This document shows positions 10,560-22,128 of a DNA stretch of 64,000 nt, one piece after another. Source of the stretch: Mactra quadrangularis (taxonomy: Eukaryota > Mollusca > Bivalvia > Venerida > Mactridae); assembly GCA_025267735.1 (NCBI GenBank), contig CM046307.1, forward strand, positions 55,423,395 through 55,487,394, given 5' to 3'. How positions within the stretch are numbered: the stretch's first letter is position 1; each line of letters begins with the position of its first letter. The notes beneath the pieces were generated by a model. It saw only the letters and a program-made list of their open reading frames with translations. It did not search any database and was not told the origin of the DNA. The translations under genes and the position numbers were made by a program.

Positions 10560-11740
10560 AATTTACCATTTATTTCTGCCTTTGCAATTTTTGCGTTAAA
10601 GTTTTCAATTTGCAGGGACTGATCCAGGATTTTTTTCGGGGGGGGGGGGGGACCAAACTTTTTCTAGGGGGGTCCAAACTTTCAAAACACAACCACATTA
10701 TATACATTTTGCAGAATAATGCAAAATTTTGATAATTAAAACAACATACCCATAAAATCTATGTTAAGCTCCAGGAAAAATCGCTTGATGCTACTTAAAA
10801 ATGACTTACAGTCAAGAAATCCACTATTGGAAATCCACTAATGGACAGGTACATTTTGGAAATTCCAGGGGGAGGGGTCCAGACCCCCTGACCCCCCTGC
10901 TAGATCTGCCTATGATTTGAATATCTCTGCCATTTACAGTTTTCAATTTGTTGTATATCTCTGCCATTATTGGTTAGATCCTTATATAATTGCATAAAAT
11001 GATTACATACCATGTGATGAACTGAATAAGAAAGTAACTGTAACTCTTCCTGACTTAATTATGGGTTATTTCCCTTAGTAATTTTTGTGTTTAAGTTTTC
11101 AATTTGTTTGATTCCTCTCCTATTATTGGTCATATCTTGATGAAAGTTCATACTATGATGACATACCATATGTGGTGAACAAAATTAGAAAGTAACCACA
11201 AATCTATGTATACCTGGCTTTATTATAAATAGATTACTTCCCTTTGTAAGTTTTGTCTTAAGTTTTCAATATGTTGGATATCTCTACCATTTAGGGTTAA
11301 ATCTTGATGAAAGTGCATTTAATGATAGCATACCATGTGTTGAACTGATTAAGAAATTTATCGCAACTCTACCTGCCTTAATTTTGGATTATTTCCTTTC
11401 GTATTTTTTGCATAAAAGTTTTAAATTTTTTGGATATCTCTGCCATGTATGGTTACATTTTATTGAAATTTCATACAATAATAACATACCAATTAAGTGT
11501 TGAACAGAATTAGAAAGTTTACTCAACTCTACCTGGCTTAAATATGGATTATTTCCCTGTGTAATGTTTGCATTGAAGTTTTCAATTTGTTGGAAACTCT
11601 GCCATTTAGGGTCAGATCTTGATGAAAGTTCATACAATGATTACATATCATGTGTTGAACAGAATAAGAAAATAATCACAACTCTACCTGACTAAATTAT
11701 GGATTATTTTCCTTTGTATTTTTTTTGCATTAATACTTTA
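10560..11740 (+). repeat. 157-bp core tandem repeat inside HINE-1
   Basis: Units begin near 10600, 10940, 11095, 11262, 11418, 11578 and 11733, spaced 155-167 bp apart once the 10613-10914 insertion is discounted. Each contains GTTTTCAATTTGTTGGATATC, CTGCCATTTANGGT, TTGATGAAAGTTCATACAATG, ACATACCATGTG and AACTCTACCTG. Divergence between neighbours is moderate, so the array is not very recent. Confidence 0.85.
10613..10914 (+). mobile_element. 302-bp DNA element nested in the HINE-1 array
   Basis: It interrupts a core repeat between TTTTCAATTTG and ATTTGAATATC, flanked by the direct repeat ATTTG (10608-10612 and 10915-10919). The ends are imperfect inverted repeats (CAGGGACTGATCCAGG and, reversed, CATAGGCAGATCTAGCAGG). 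A run of 14 G lies at 10638-10651 and a C-rich block near the other end, so it can form a long imperfect hairpin. It encodes no protein. Confidence 0.7.
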
Positions 11741-11939
11741 TTTTGTCTTATGCCTTTTTCTGGATTAAAAACACTCTTTCTTCATGATGAATTATTTTCC
11801 TTGGTATACCTTTTCATGAGTAATTTATTAAATATGACTTTCTTTTGTAACAACATAAATTTAATTTAAATATTCCCCATCTGCAGAAAATCCAGCTTTA
11901 ATGTGGTTTCCACATTATATTTCTTGTTGAACTTTTATT

Positions 11940-12345
11940 TGAGTACCTAGATAAAAATCCATGGTTCAAACTGAGGTTCAAACCCACAACCTCTTGATTC
12001 GTTAGCAGACACTCTGTCACTCTACCACTTCACCATAAAGCTAGCTTGAAGGCAAGAGAGTACAAGTGCCGTATTATACCTCTGTTACACACACCCCCTC
12101 CATAACAGAACTTGTCCTTGAATTCTTTGAGCTTGATTGTCTGTGAGACTATCTAAGGGTGAAATCACACAATTCCTAGTAGGTTACTTACGTTGGGCAC
12201 CAAATGTAACCTGATAAAAATCCATGGTTCAAACTGAGATTTGAACCCATGACCTCTCGAGTTGTAAGTGGACACTTTACCATGTCACCACAAAAGCTAG
12301 CTTGAAGGTAAGGGAATACAAGTGCCATATTATGCCTCTGCTACA
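11940..12345 (-). mobile_element. TRIM-like LTR element with tRNA-like LTRs
   Basis: Two direct repeats of about 140-150 bp (12345-12205 and 12089-11940, minus strand), both beginning TGTA(G/A)CAGAGG and ending in CA. Two bases inside the first lies TGGTGCCCAACG (12202-12191), a primer-binding-site-like sequence. Just ahead of the second lies the purine tract GGAGGGGGTG. The interior is only 115 bp and codes for nothing. Each LTR contains an A-box/B-box pair: GGTGAAGTGGTAGAGTG with GGTTTGAACCTC in the second, GGTTCAAATCTC in the first. Flanks show ATAAA/AATAA, an imperfect duplication. Known TRIM/SMART retrotransposons have this layout; the tRNA-like promoter in the LTR is the unusual part. 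Confidence 0.7.
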
Positions 12346-12616
12346 TTTATACAGCATCAATTTTGCAAATAGATCTTTTGTTAAATATTTTCAGCTGTCA
12401 GAATTGATTACCTACATTACTTAGTATGTTTCCATTTGTGAATTAAATTAAATAGACAAAAATCTAAACTAAATCAGATTGTGTTGCAAGTTTAAATTAA
12501 GATTAGGTGCAGTTCTACTGTGAATCTATTAAAAACACCAAAGTTAGCTCCTTAAATGTGGTTAATCTGCTCTAGATCTATAGTTAAATTAATATTGCAC
12601 TTAGTGATATAATATA

Positions 12617-13219
12617 CTAATGGACAAAAGTCTTGTCCGGTCTACAAAAACCATAATATCTTTTTTGTTTGTTATTGCACACTCATACATTTGGTATCGT
12701 TAGAAAGAGAATGATATTATGCATTGAATAAAAAAAGAATTGTGAAATTTGAGTCAGTTCTGTCGGTACAGTAATGTGTTGAAAATTGACATTGAGGATT
12801 TGCAAGTTACAAATGATTGCATTGTTTTTAAAATGAAACATTTTTTTTTAATAGTGGGTGTGAACCCCAATAACCCAAATGAGTTTTCTGGTCTTCCGGC
12901 TAGATTCCTATGCAAACTTGTAGCATCGATGCGTAAAAGGAGCACCGAACTCATTCGGGTTAATGGGGGTCACACACACTATTGAACAAAATGTTTCATT
13001 TAAAACTGACTCAACGCAATCATTTGTAACTTGCAAATCCTCAATGTCAATTTTCAACTCATTACTGTACCGACAGAACTGGCTCAAATTTTACAATTCT
13101 TTTTTTATTCAATGAATAATAACATTCTCTTTCTAAGGATTCCAAATGTACGAGTGTGCAATAACAAACAAAACAGATATTATGTTTTTTGTAGACCGGA
13201 CAAAACTTTTGTCCATTAG
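12617..13219. mobile_element. 603-bp foldback MITE, TA-flanked
   Basis: Left arm 12617-12885 and right arm 12950-13219 are inverted copies (CTAATGGACAAAAG..CTTTTGTCCATTAG at the tips, GTGAACCCCAATAACCC against GGGTTAATGGGGGTCAC near the centre) around a spacer of about 65 bp. TA lies on both sides, as for Tc1/mariner-type insertions. It has no coding capacity; the open frame 12749-12985 is an accident of the arm. Confidence 0.85.
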
Positions 13220-13596
13220 TATATAATATAAAATTTGGTTTAACTTGTTACTTCATTACAGGACTGGAAGACTTAGAGTTTCCAATTGTTAAAATAAATT
13301 GTAAGTAATTGGATTTTTGGCTATAAAATCAATTGTACACAAAACATGCCACAATGAATTGCGTACGCCACCTGCATATCAAGAGGAAAGAGAAATAGTA
13401 ATAGCAACCAGGCTTGATATGTTTGTAAAAGGACTGTATTAATAGTATGTTTGAGTTCCACATCAGGTACCTCACTTTTCTTCCTCTTATCACATTTTTG
13501 CCATGAGCATGTGATTAGCATTTGAATTCCCAAGTTTGTGTAATGCAAAAGTTGCATAAGTTAGTGAAAAACCCTGGGGTTGTCACCAGTACTCAC

Positions 13597-14157
13597 TAGG
13601 GCTGTCACGATACACCAGAAGCTTATCCCGATTTACTGAGATATGCTAGCACAGTTTTACAATTCATATCACAATATATTGCTTTGCAAACCAAAGACAC
13701 GGTGCATAATCCTTCTTCTTGCATTATACATTTTCTTGAGTTATTTCCCTTTATTTATCCGTGACTTACTTTGATTCAAATAATCATTATAGGTTAATGT
13801 TCAAGCTATGAACTATCAACAGGATGGTGGCAGAATATGGTATTCAAAAAATGTATTTTTGGTGTCTAAGGGCTTCCTTAGAAAAGATTACCTAGTTTGA
13901 ATTCTGTCAAGAGGGAATAATTCTTATCGAAAATATTTCAAATACAGTTGTATTAATTTTTCTTTAATAGATATTGTCCATTTTGAGCAAATCATTCAAC
14001 CATTTGTATGATAGATCATTTTAAATTGCACAATTGAATGTTATTTGATTCAAATCAGATGAAATACAAGCATTAATTCCTGAATTACTTTTCTACACAA
14101 AAACAATACAGTATATTGCAATAAGGTTTTTACTGTACTGTATTGTGACATTCCTGG
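13597..14157. mobile_element. Possible hAT-like non-autonomous element
   Basis: Left end TAGGGCTGTCACGATACA, right end (reversed) CAGGAATGTCACAATACA. The terminal inverted repeat is recognisable but diverged, and the flanks (GTACTCAC / GTATTAAG) match at only about half the positions, so the element is old or the ends are slightly misplaced. Confidence 0.45.
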
Positions 14158-14562
14158 TATTAAGTGCTTACATCAAAAGATATGCATTAAAATAATATTT
14201 TAATATTTAATACAGGTATTTTCTGTTTTGTCAAATTCTTGCTTACAGAATGTTGAGACATTGTGTTCATTAAGAGACATTGATCCTGGAAGTCTTTGAT
14301 GCTTGAAAGAAACATGTGGCTAGATAATTTACATGATGTTATTCTAAATGTATCCATGGTGATCAGAAAACAATGTGTCTATGTAAGTATCACATTTTTT
14401 ATTTCCTTGAAGTAAAGTTAAAAATATCATATTACATTTTGATAAGGAATCAGGTAATAATATTTAATGATTTGACTCATGATGCTCTTGTTTTGTGAAT
14501 TATTCTAAGTAAATTAAGTATTTATTCATTTAAACAAACAATAATAATATAACCCTGAAGTT

Positions 14563-14708
14563 AGTCAGACCACCTTTTTACATTATATTGCAAAATTATG
14601 TAATTTTTGAGGTCCCAAATGCTTAATTTTAGAGCAAAAATGGTCCCTATACTAATACCATTCCACTATAAAGACTACGGTAATGGCCCTATTAGTGGAA
14701 CTTTACTG
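14563..14708. mobile_element. MITE family M2 (CAGTAAAGTT ends), partial
   Basis: Shares TCCCAAATGCTTAATTT, GGTCCCTAT and the end GTGGAACTTTACTG with the complete copy at 48740-48996. The left terminus is missing or diverged. Confidence 0.6.
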
Positions 14709-15405
14709 TAGTATTTTATGGGTCATTTTATATTCTGTATTATTCATTCTCATGCCCATTAATATACCAGTTATTACTTCTATTGTGAATATCAAATATA
14801 CAAAAACATACATGATGATTTAACCCTACATTTATACTACTATCAGTCTAATCTATTCAAACATTGCTATTGATGCTCATATTGATTGTGATTTAAATTA
14901 ACCCTATATGAATAAGGGTACCGTGCCAAAATTTTGTTGGCTTTATTTGTAGAATCTATTCAAGTTTGTCGTAATAATCAAATAAGTGACAATTGATCAT
15001 GTATTGTAACTTGGTGTGTGAACTGTTTGATTCAATAAAAAATGCTCCTTATATATATATATATATATATATATAAATATAAATTTTAAATTTAAAACCC
15101 ATGAATATAATATTGAATGAGTTAAAGTTATTATACATTGATTTTTATTTGTATTCAGTTTTTTTAAGTCCTTGTGTAACTCTATGTGTTACACTTCTCT
15201 TGAACATTTTTCATTTTACATGTATTTGAAAATATTTATAAAGACTCAGGAACTTTAGTTAGTTTTTATAGTTTTAGGAAGGGTGTAACAGTCTGGGTAT
15301 TTACCATGAATATACATCGTTTATACAATATCACATGTCATATTCAGATGCTATGGTAATTTTAATCAAATCTCATTTAAACTTAGACTACATTTAGCTA
15401 AACCC
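14709..15405. other. No gene recognised
   Basis: AT-rich apart from the (AT)n tract at 15050; no domain-bearing open frame. Confidence 0.5.
15050..15075. repeat. (AT)n microsatellite
   Basis: About thirteen uninterrupted AT dinucleotides. Confidence 0.9.
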
Positions 15406-15408
15406 ACC

Positions 15409-15590
15409 AGGCTAGCTCAGTCTGTAGCACACAAGTCTTCTGATCAAGGGGTCGTTTGTTTGATTCCCAGTCAGGACATACTTCTGTGGAGTTTGATCAT
15501 GAAATAGTTTCTATGGCAATTCTTCCTCCTACCACTGAATCTAAATCATGTAGGGCCGTTGTCAGTCACTAACAGAAGAATTTATGTAGT
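15409..15590 (+). mobile_element. SINE-A copy, 3' truncated
   Basis: A-box end CTAGCTCAGTCTGTAGCAC, B-box-like TTTGATTCCC, then body words CTACCACTGAATCTAAATCATGTAGGGC shared, with few changes, with the full copy at 55707-56013. The TTAAACCCAAC tail is absent. Confidence 0.75.
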
Positions 15591-16859
15591 ATCTTGTTAA
15601 CATTTATATCCAAAGATTAAGACTTTCCGGGAACTTTTCTAACCCTCGATCAATAGACATGTGTGCTACTGACTGAGCTAGATGGGTGGTTTTGTATTTA
15701 AGAAGCTGAATCTGTTGTTCACATGCCCTAAGCATGATCCAGATCCCAGATCCACTGAATGCACTGTGAATGCCTTCAGTGAATTGGAATAATGCTTGAT
15801 ACCTGGCATCATCCAGTTTAGTTTTAACAGGCCATTGATTATTCCTTTGGCAAGGGTGAGACCTGTCTGTCTCGTCTGGAGCAAAGTTTTCCTTACCATG
15901 ACTGCTGGTCCTGATGGTTGGTGCCATTCATTTGGAGTACCAGCCGATCATGCTTAATCAGGTTGTCCCAGGTAAACGTTTGTCTGCCTTGGCCCCAATG
16001 TGCAGTAACAGAAATATATCTGACTTGGGAGATCCAGCTTGTGCTATGTTCTATGTGACCAAGCCATCTCAGCCTGTTTGTTTGAAGAACGTCAGCAATA
16101 CCTCTGATGTTGAAGTGAAAATATTATCAAAACACTTGCATTTAATAGTACAGTACAAAATAGACTTGGGAGGGTCTACCTTGAAATCCCATTACATGTA
16201 CTTAATGAAGTCTAAATAAAGTTAATTGATGCACTTGTTATGCACATTAGATAACTGTATGATTATTATACCTCTCTGAGCTTCTAAAATCTTTAAATCT
16301 TGTTATGGTGTAGCCATGATATTCTCAAGGTTTTATACCTCAATCTATGTTACATGTATCATTTACATTGATAATTAGTGCAAAACTATTCTACATTCTT
16401 CCTTACTGACATGTTGTTACACTAGTTTTGAACTTACCCATCAATTTGTTTGATGCAATATGTATGCACTCAAGAATTAGTTTCACTATTGAAATCCAAT
16501 TAACCATGGGCCTGTAAAAATGTACCTGTATTGAGTATATGATAATTTGTAAAGTTGTGTTTATTATATAGTTTTATGTATGATTAGTTTATTCATATTT
16601 ATGAATGATGCTGGATCATCTAGGTTTTATAAAAATGTTGTTTATGTCTGAGATGATGAAAGGATGGAAAGTTCCATGAGTAAGTTGTATTGTTTTTTTT
16701 CATGTATTAGCATGTGTATGTACTATTGATTTTGTATAGAGAAATGCTTTGCGAATATTAATAGTGAAAATTTGTTTACTAGCATTTGATTCAATGTACA
16801 AGGTTAAGAGACAGTAGTTCTTGTATTTAATGTTGTTGCAGAATCACTAGTGGCATTTT
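15591..16859. other. No gene recognised
   Basis: AT-rich, with short open frames on both strands (15604-15927, 15914-16219) that lack domain motifs or splice-consistent neighbours. The block 15620-16000 is somewhat richer in G and C and could be an old repeat. Confidence 0.45.
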
Positions 16860-17542
16860 TAGCTCGACTTTTTGAAGAAATGGAGAGCTCTCCTACTCTC
16901 CCTAGCGTCGGCATCCTCGTCCATATTTCTGATTAAAGTTTTTGTGCAGTAAAATATATTTTACGATAACTTTTTTTATTTCTTAAGGTATCAACTTCAA
17001 ACTTATAATATATGTTCCTTATTAGCAACCACAACTCATGACAAGGTTCATAACTTGAAATACATTTTTTTTCAGAATTATCTCCCCTTGAACTTAGAAT
17101 TTTCGTTTAGAAATATTTGTTTTTTCTGCAACTGTTTTATTTCTGTTGCAATGTTCTCAGTAAGATTTTGTTGAATAGGCTCAAACAGAAAAGTAATAGG
17201 CTTTCTAGAGCAGTCTGAGGGCTATTTCTTTCTTTATTTTTTATTTTTTGTAGTCTTTCTTACTGGCTGTTTGGGTCGGTGGCCAGTTCCTAACTTTAAA
17301 TATGTTCCTTATTATCAACCACATCTCAGGTGACAAGCTTTATTACTCCAAATATTTTTTTCAAAATTGTCTCCTCTGAACTAAAAATTTTATGTAAAAA
17401 ACAAACATTTTTCTTACTTTAACTTCTTTATTTCTTAAGGTATCATTTTTAAATATATGTATATGTTCCTTATCATCAACCACATCTTATGTGACAAATA
17501 CTTACTTAGTCGAGCATGCTGTCTCTTCTGACAGCTCTTGTT
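16860..17542 (+). mobile_element. HINE-2: TAGCTCGAC...CAGCTCTTGTT element
   Basis: Preceded by five T; starts TAGCTCGACTTTTTGAAGAA, contains GCGTCGGCATCCTCGTCC, then about three diverged copies of a unit with AAGGTATCA..ATATGTTCCTTATNANCAACCACA (spacing roughly 220 bp), and ends in the hairpin GCTGTCTCTTCTGACAGC followed by TCTTGTT. Layout and termini parallel HINE-1 and HINE-3. A loose 3' end of the same family is at 48187-48212. Confidence 0.7.
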
Positions 17543-17589
17543 TAATTACTGGCAACAGCAGTGCCCTTTTTCATAGACAAGTCGTACCT

Positions 17590-18030
17590 GTGAAAAAAAA
17601 TTAGTACAGTCCTTCAAAATATTTGCCATAGACCTCTACACACTTCCAGCCTCAGAAATCATTTTGGAAATGCATTTTTGAACTGTTTTCTGGGTATACT
17701 GTTATACACTGGAAGTGATGGCTTCTGACTACACTACATGTTTCAAACCAGCGACCTCGAAAGCTTGATTTTACAAATGGATTAAACCATAAGTCACAAG
17801 GAGATAGGTCAGGACTAGAAGTGGGATATGACAAAACCTCAATTCTCTGCTCCTCTAAATAAGCTTTAACCAAGGCTGCCTTATATGCATGTGCAATATC
17901 ATGGAATAATTTGATCCTGCACATCTCGGACCTTGCATTCTCTGTAATGTAGTAATCAACTAGAGCAGCGAGAATGTTGTCATAGTAAAATGTTGGAGTG
18001 ACACTACCCCTCTCAGGCACAGCAGGTCAC
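17590..18030 (-). pseudogene. Mariner transposase C-terminal relic
   Basis: An open stretch (18020-17652) has, in order, TPTFYYDNIL, LFHDIA in place of the catalytic-region HDNA, IEVLSYPTSSPDLSPCDLW (the conserved SPDLxPCD signature ahead of the third catalytic Asp) and FRGRWFET. Beyond a frame change, W..RLEVC..L.. resembles the mariner C-terminus. Key residues are altered and the N-terminal half is missing. It is an old dead copy of a cut-and-paste transposase of the mariner family. Confidence 0.8.
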
Positions 18031-18090
18031 TATTTCAACACTGTCAAAAATTAGCGTGTACATTACTCTTTTAAATACTTGCAGAGCATA

Positions 18091-18199
18091 CATTAACCCC
18101 ACTGATTTAAATACTCAGTGTTTGTCTGAAATGTTTTTATGGATTGTGATAACAGAAGTTCAAGTATTGTAGTAAATATTTAAATAAAAGGGGTTAATG
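18091..18199. mobile_element. Small foldback MITE (family M5)
   Basis: Ends CATTAACCCCACTGATTTAAATACT and, reversed, CATTAACCCC..TTTAAATA form a hairpin of about 109 bp. The family is clearer at 59831-59984; a half copy lies at 24891-24930. Confidence 0.65.
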
Positions 18200-19476
18200 T
18201 TAGCGCCACTGACACTTGAATAAAATTTAACAATACCATAGTTGACATTTTTGCTCTTTCTTCAGATTCTCAACCAGTCATTGCCTTAACCCATTAGTCT
18301 GAAGTCCATGACTAGTGAAAATTTATTTAGGCTAGTGAAAATCACTAATTTCATGTAGTCAGGCTAGTTGGTAATTTACCCTTTATTATATATATTAATA
18401 AATCAAGCTAGTACTCTGTGACTCACTGTCTACGACTCTTGCAATATCAAATGTAAGTCAATAAAAAATGACATGTTCAATATTGTATGGCAATTCTGCA
18501 TTGCATACAATGTATTTTATTCTTGCCTTAATAATACATCCTTTGATGATCACTTCTGATGCCTAGCAAAGTTTAAGTACTAAAACTTAAGGCCGAGATG
18601 AATTTTAATCAAGAGTCTAATGGTTTAAGTTTTACTTAATGGAGTGAGATCAACAATTTAAAGATAATTTTTGATAAAATTTTATCCCTCGTAAACATTA
18701 CATTTAAATATTAAACATTTCAAGTGTAAATCAAAATTCTTTGATTTTAACGTAATTGATAAATAATTAGAAATACTGAAAGGGGACAATTAATTAGATC
18801 TGATATTTGTATATGGTATATACATGTACTATTGACTGTCATTTATGGCATTATTGTGGTCCTTTGAATGAAATAATAGATATTCATGAGTTTGTTTGTA
18901 AACTTATCACGAGACATTATCTCTGTATATTATATATTGAGTACTTCAAATTCAACGCTTTTTCTATTCGCTTTATCGGCCTTATAACCAATAATATTGT
19001 TGACTTAACTCTATGTATTTGATAAGTTGTACGACTTATACAATAAATGTGATAGGATGTCAATGGGTGCCGTTAGTGTGAGAGCCGCAATAGTTGACAT
19101 CGTAATGTGCTACATTCAACAAACAGTGTTAATGTAATAGCCTTAACGTTTAACATTGTTATTTAAAGTCGACTGTGTGTCATAAGGCATGCTGCATTCT
19201 TTTTGTCAGTGGTTTAGTCGATTTTGAAGTTGGTTATTGAATTGTCAGTGTTGAAGGTATTAAATTGTAATTGAATGAAATTAAATATACATTAGGACAA
19301 GATCTTGAGTTGGAGATTTATGTTTCTAGAATATTATTGATAAAATTGAAATTTAATTTCTGTGTATTCTAATAAGATGATTTGGGATCAGAAGTTGGAT
19401 TTAAGTTCATGGATAAAAATTTGAAATTTCGATGAAATTATTTTTTCACTGGATTTTTTATTGAAAAATTATCAAA
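18200..19476. other. Upstream region of RGS22 exon 1a, no other gene seen
   Basis: AT-rich. It must contain the promoter and 5' leader if 19477 is the translation start. I see no TATA box in a convincing position and no repeat family; CGTAATGTGC, AACGTTTAAC and GTCGAC words mark a slightly less AT-rich strip at 19070-19180. Confidence 0.35.
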
Positions 19477-19501
19477 ATGAAAACTGTCACTATAAGACTT
19501 G
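19477..19501 (+). CDS. RGS22: RGS22-like, candidate first coding exon 1a
   Basis: ATG at 19477 opens MKTVTIRL plus one base, followed by a good donor (G|GTGAGT at 19502). The leftover G completes GAA (Glu) with the AA that starts the next exon at 37324, so the phase is right and the joined frame reads through. An in-frame or alternative start further upstream cannot be excluded. Eight residues carry no domain; the assignment rests on ATG, donor and phase. Confidence 0.55.
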
Positions 19502-20777
19502 GTGAGTATTTACACAATTATAATTCAATATTGTGTTTTAATTAATGATTCTGTATTTTGAATCCTGTATGATTTTTCTTTACAATTTAATGTTATGTGT
19601 TTTTAGAGTTTTTTTGTAGTGACTGATAATTATTAATTTTATATGATTTATACGTGTTAAAACATTTTTACATAATAAATGTATGATGTTATATTCTCTA
19701 GGAATATTGTCATGTTTTTGATTAAATATTTCTTTTACCAAGTTAAATATTGGCATATGTTACATACATTATATTGTGGTTGGTTACAAGGTAAATGTTC
19801 AGATAACTTCAGTGGTTACATTATTGTAATTCACTTTGGAAACTGTTTGGACTTAATAGTAGACGCTTAGTTTGAGCCTTTTGAAAGTTATGCACAGCTT
19901 TTACTTTTAGAGGTTGGGAAAAATTTTGAAAAATTAAGCCGAAAATGTGTGTTGCTATGGTATTTGTCAGCAAATTATTTTTTCATTTTCTGTCTCACTG
20001 TATAATTTATTTTTCAAAACTTTTCCTTCTACATAGTTATGTCCTAACATCCTTGTGTCATATCATAACAACTCACTACAGCTTTGTCTATTTTGTCGTT
20101 ACCCTTTAATGTCTGATTTCCAAGTCTGTTCTAGCAATTGTTGAAATAGTTGAGAATCAATGAATGATAATAAAGAGAGCCTGAAAAATCATTAATGTTT
20201 AAAAGGCTGCATTGAACAATAGTAAATGTTATTTTTCTATTCACTTGTATTTTAAATTCTGTTTATTTTTGTTTGAAAATACAATGTATGACATTGAACA
20301 TGAACTCTAGATTCATATTATGTTTGCATGGGCCTTAGTTTTTACAGTCCTTGGTTTATAAATAAATTTACTTTTTCTTGGAAAGAGTTTCATTTTTTTA
20401 ATGGAGAATCAAATTGTCTATGAGGTCTTCACTGTTCAAAATCTGAAAATTATTCTTGATATCAGCTTCAACCAATAAAAACAAAAGAAATAAATGCTTA
20501 GGACTTTTGTCAATGAAACAGACCAACTAATTTTATACCAATTTTGGGAGAATTCATCTGACACCATATTCTTAGTAATTTATTTCTCTGGGGGAGTCAT
20601 AGTACAGATACATATTGTGGATATGGAACATAATGACATGCAGAAGCAAACATATTAAATATTTGGACTTGGTAAATTAAGAGACAAAATATGGGAAGAG
20701 AAAACTATCATGATATGGATTGATTGACTAAATTGGCTACTTCTGCTCATAAATGACAAATGTTTTACTCTTCATGT

Positions 20778-20940
20778 ATGCAGTCTACGAAATTAGGATA
20801 TGAAAGTGGTTGTCCAAATAGATCATTTAAAGAGCAAGCACTATATATCATTTGCAGAATTTTTGTCGCCGAAAAGAAATTGTTGGTTGCTCGAACTAAA
20901 AAGTGGTTGTCCGAGGGAATGTATGCAGTATGCACAACCA
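20778..20940. mobile_element. MITE family M6 (GCAGTCTACGAAATTA), partial
   Basis: Matches the reverse complement of 39362-39531 over most of its length (GCAGTCTACGAAATTA, GGTTGTCCAAA, GAGCAAGCA, ATTGTTGGTTGC). The open frame 20760-21032 is produced by this repeat. Confidence 0.65.
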
Positions 20941-21562
20941 GTTTTTCTAAACAATTAACTTGTCCAGAACGTTTGGAAGGCACTTCATTTTTTGATAGTT
21001 TAGAGGAAGCAAAAATAATGCCCATTGATTAAATATACATGGTATGTCATAGTATGTTATGGTATAAAGTTTATACTGGTAGATCTAAATGTCAGTTGAC
21101 ATCAGTATAAAAGATATTAGCTTACAACATTGATTTGTATATTTTGTATACTGAATAAAATACAAAAAAGTGTATGGGGCCTAATACTCCACTATGTTAT
21201 TGTGTATATTAACAATTAAGGTATACGAATTTATCAACGAGCTATATCTATTCTTTAATTCAATCTATTCTCTAATCAATTTAGCTTTTAGATTGAATTA
21301 CGCCAGTTTTAATGTCGATAATTGGTTCAGATTTATTTACTATTCAGTTATTTTAATCTAAGGTATTGGAGTTTAAAGAATTCAACTATTTACTTACTTT
21401 AGTATTTAAGGTTTTTACATATTATATAATCCATGGTTGATGAATAGCCTGTATAGAAATTTAAACATTACAAAATGTTGAAGTTGGTATGACAAATTGG
21501 TTTGCTCTACTATATACAGTTCCCATCAAAATGAATTTTAGAGGATTTTTATTTATTTATCA

Positions 21563-21800
21563 GAGTTAACGCCGTGTCAACACAATTTAGGTCATTTTAC
21601 GGCGTCCAGTGCACCTAACCTAGCTTTCCTGGACCATTGTCTATAACCAGTACTCACCCTTCCACAAGGCCGGAAACTTCTCCGTATTATCTAATCAATG
21701 GAGAAAAATGGACATTATTGTCAAATTTTCATGGAAGGGTATAACCTCCCCAGGTGGGATTCGAACCAGCACCCCCTCGGGCACGAGATTTCAAATCCTG
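21563..21800 (-). mobile_element. SINE-B copy, 5' truncated
   Basis: Reverse orientation. GGGATTCGAACC at 21755-21770 is the reversed B box; tail words CCTAAATTGTGTTGACAC and GCACTGGACGCCGT agree with the full copy at 23381. The A-box end is missing. Confidence 0.75.
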
Positions 21801-21919
21801 AATTTTAGAGGAACTGATCATACTTACTGCTAGTAATTTTACTGTATTCATAGATTGTTCATATAACACAGTTTGAATCATATTTTGATCAACTATTTTA
21901 ACCATGATTTTAGAATTTT

Positions 21920-22090
21920 TAGATGGAATTTTTCGTCCAATGTTGTTAACAATTGCGTTAATGTCTTTCTTTACCATATATTTCTGTCATTTATTTCAGA
22001 TCTTTATGAAACTTCATACAATGATAACATACCATGCCATGAAAGTTTTTAAATCTGGCTGTTAATGTGGTTTCCACATTTCATTTCTTT
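21920..22090 (+). mobile_element. HINE-1 copy, short (about one core unit)
   Basis: TTTTT-TAGATGGAATTTTTCG start, GTTAACAATTGCGTTAA, one core unit (CTTTACCATATATTTCTG.. ACTTCATACAATGATAAC) and the end GTGGTTTCCACATTTCATTTCTT. The G-rich tract is lost. Confidence 0.7.
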
Positions 22091-22128
22091 TCATACATGG
22101 CTAGCTGTTTGTTTCTTGGGTATATAGT

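Larger units (their letters stand above)
10431..11928 (+). mobile_element. HINE-1: Helitron-like element with about 6 core repeats
   Basis: Starts TTTTT-TAGTAGGATTTT with an imperfect hairpin, then a GGCGGGCGGG-type G-rich tract (10480-10520), then the core repeat array, then the shared 3' segment GTGGTTTCCACATTATATTTCTTGTT. The copies at 21920 and 63573 have the same start, core and end but only about one core unit. This layout resembles bivalve pearl/CvA-type elements and Helentron-associated elements. The unit at 10613-10914 is a later insertion. Confidence 0.75.

Noticed and set aside
12749..12985. 78-codon open frame and its 66-codon antisense partner
   Set aside because: Both lie wholly in one arm and the centre of the 603-bp foldback element; open by chance.
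15409..15500. Possible tRNA gene (A and B boxes visible)
   Set aside because: Stems do not close and the downstream body matches a SINE family with several copies.
20760..21032. 90-codon open frame
   Set aside because: Overlaps the M6 MITE and is open on both strands.
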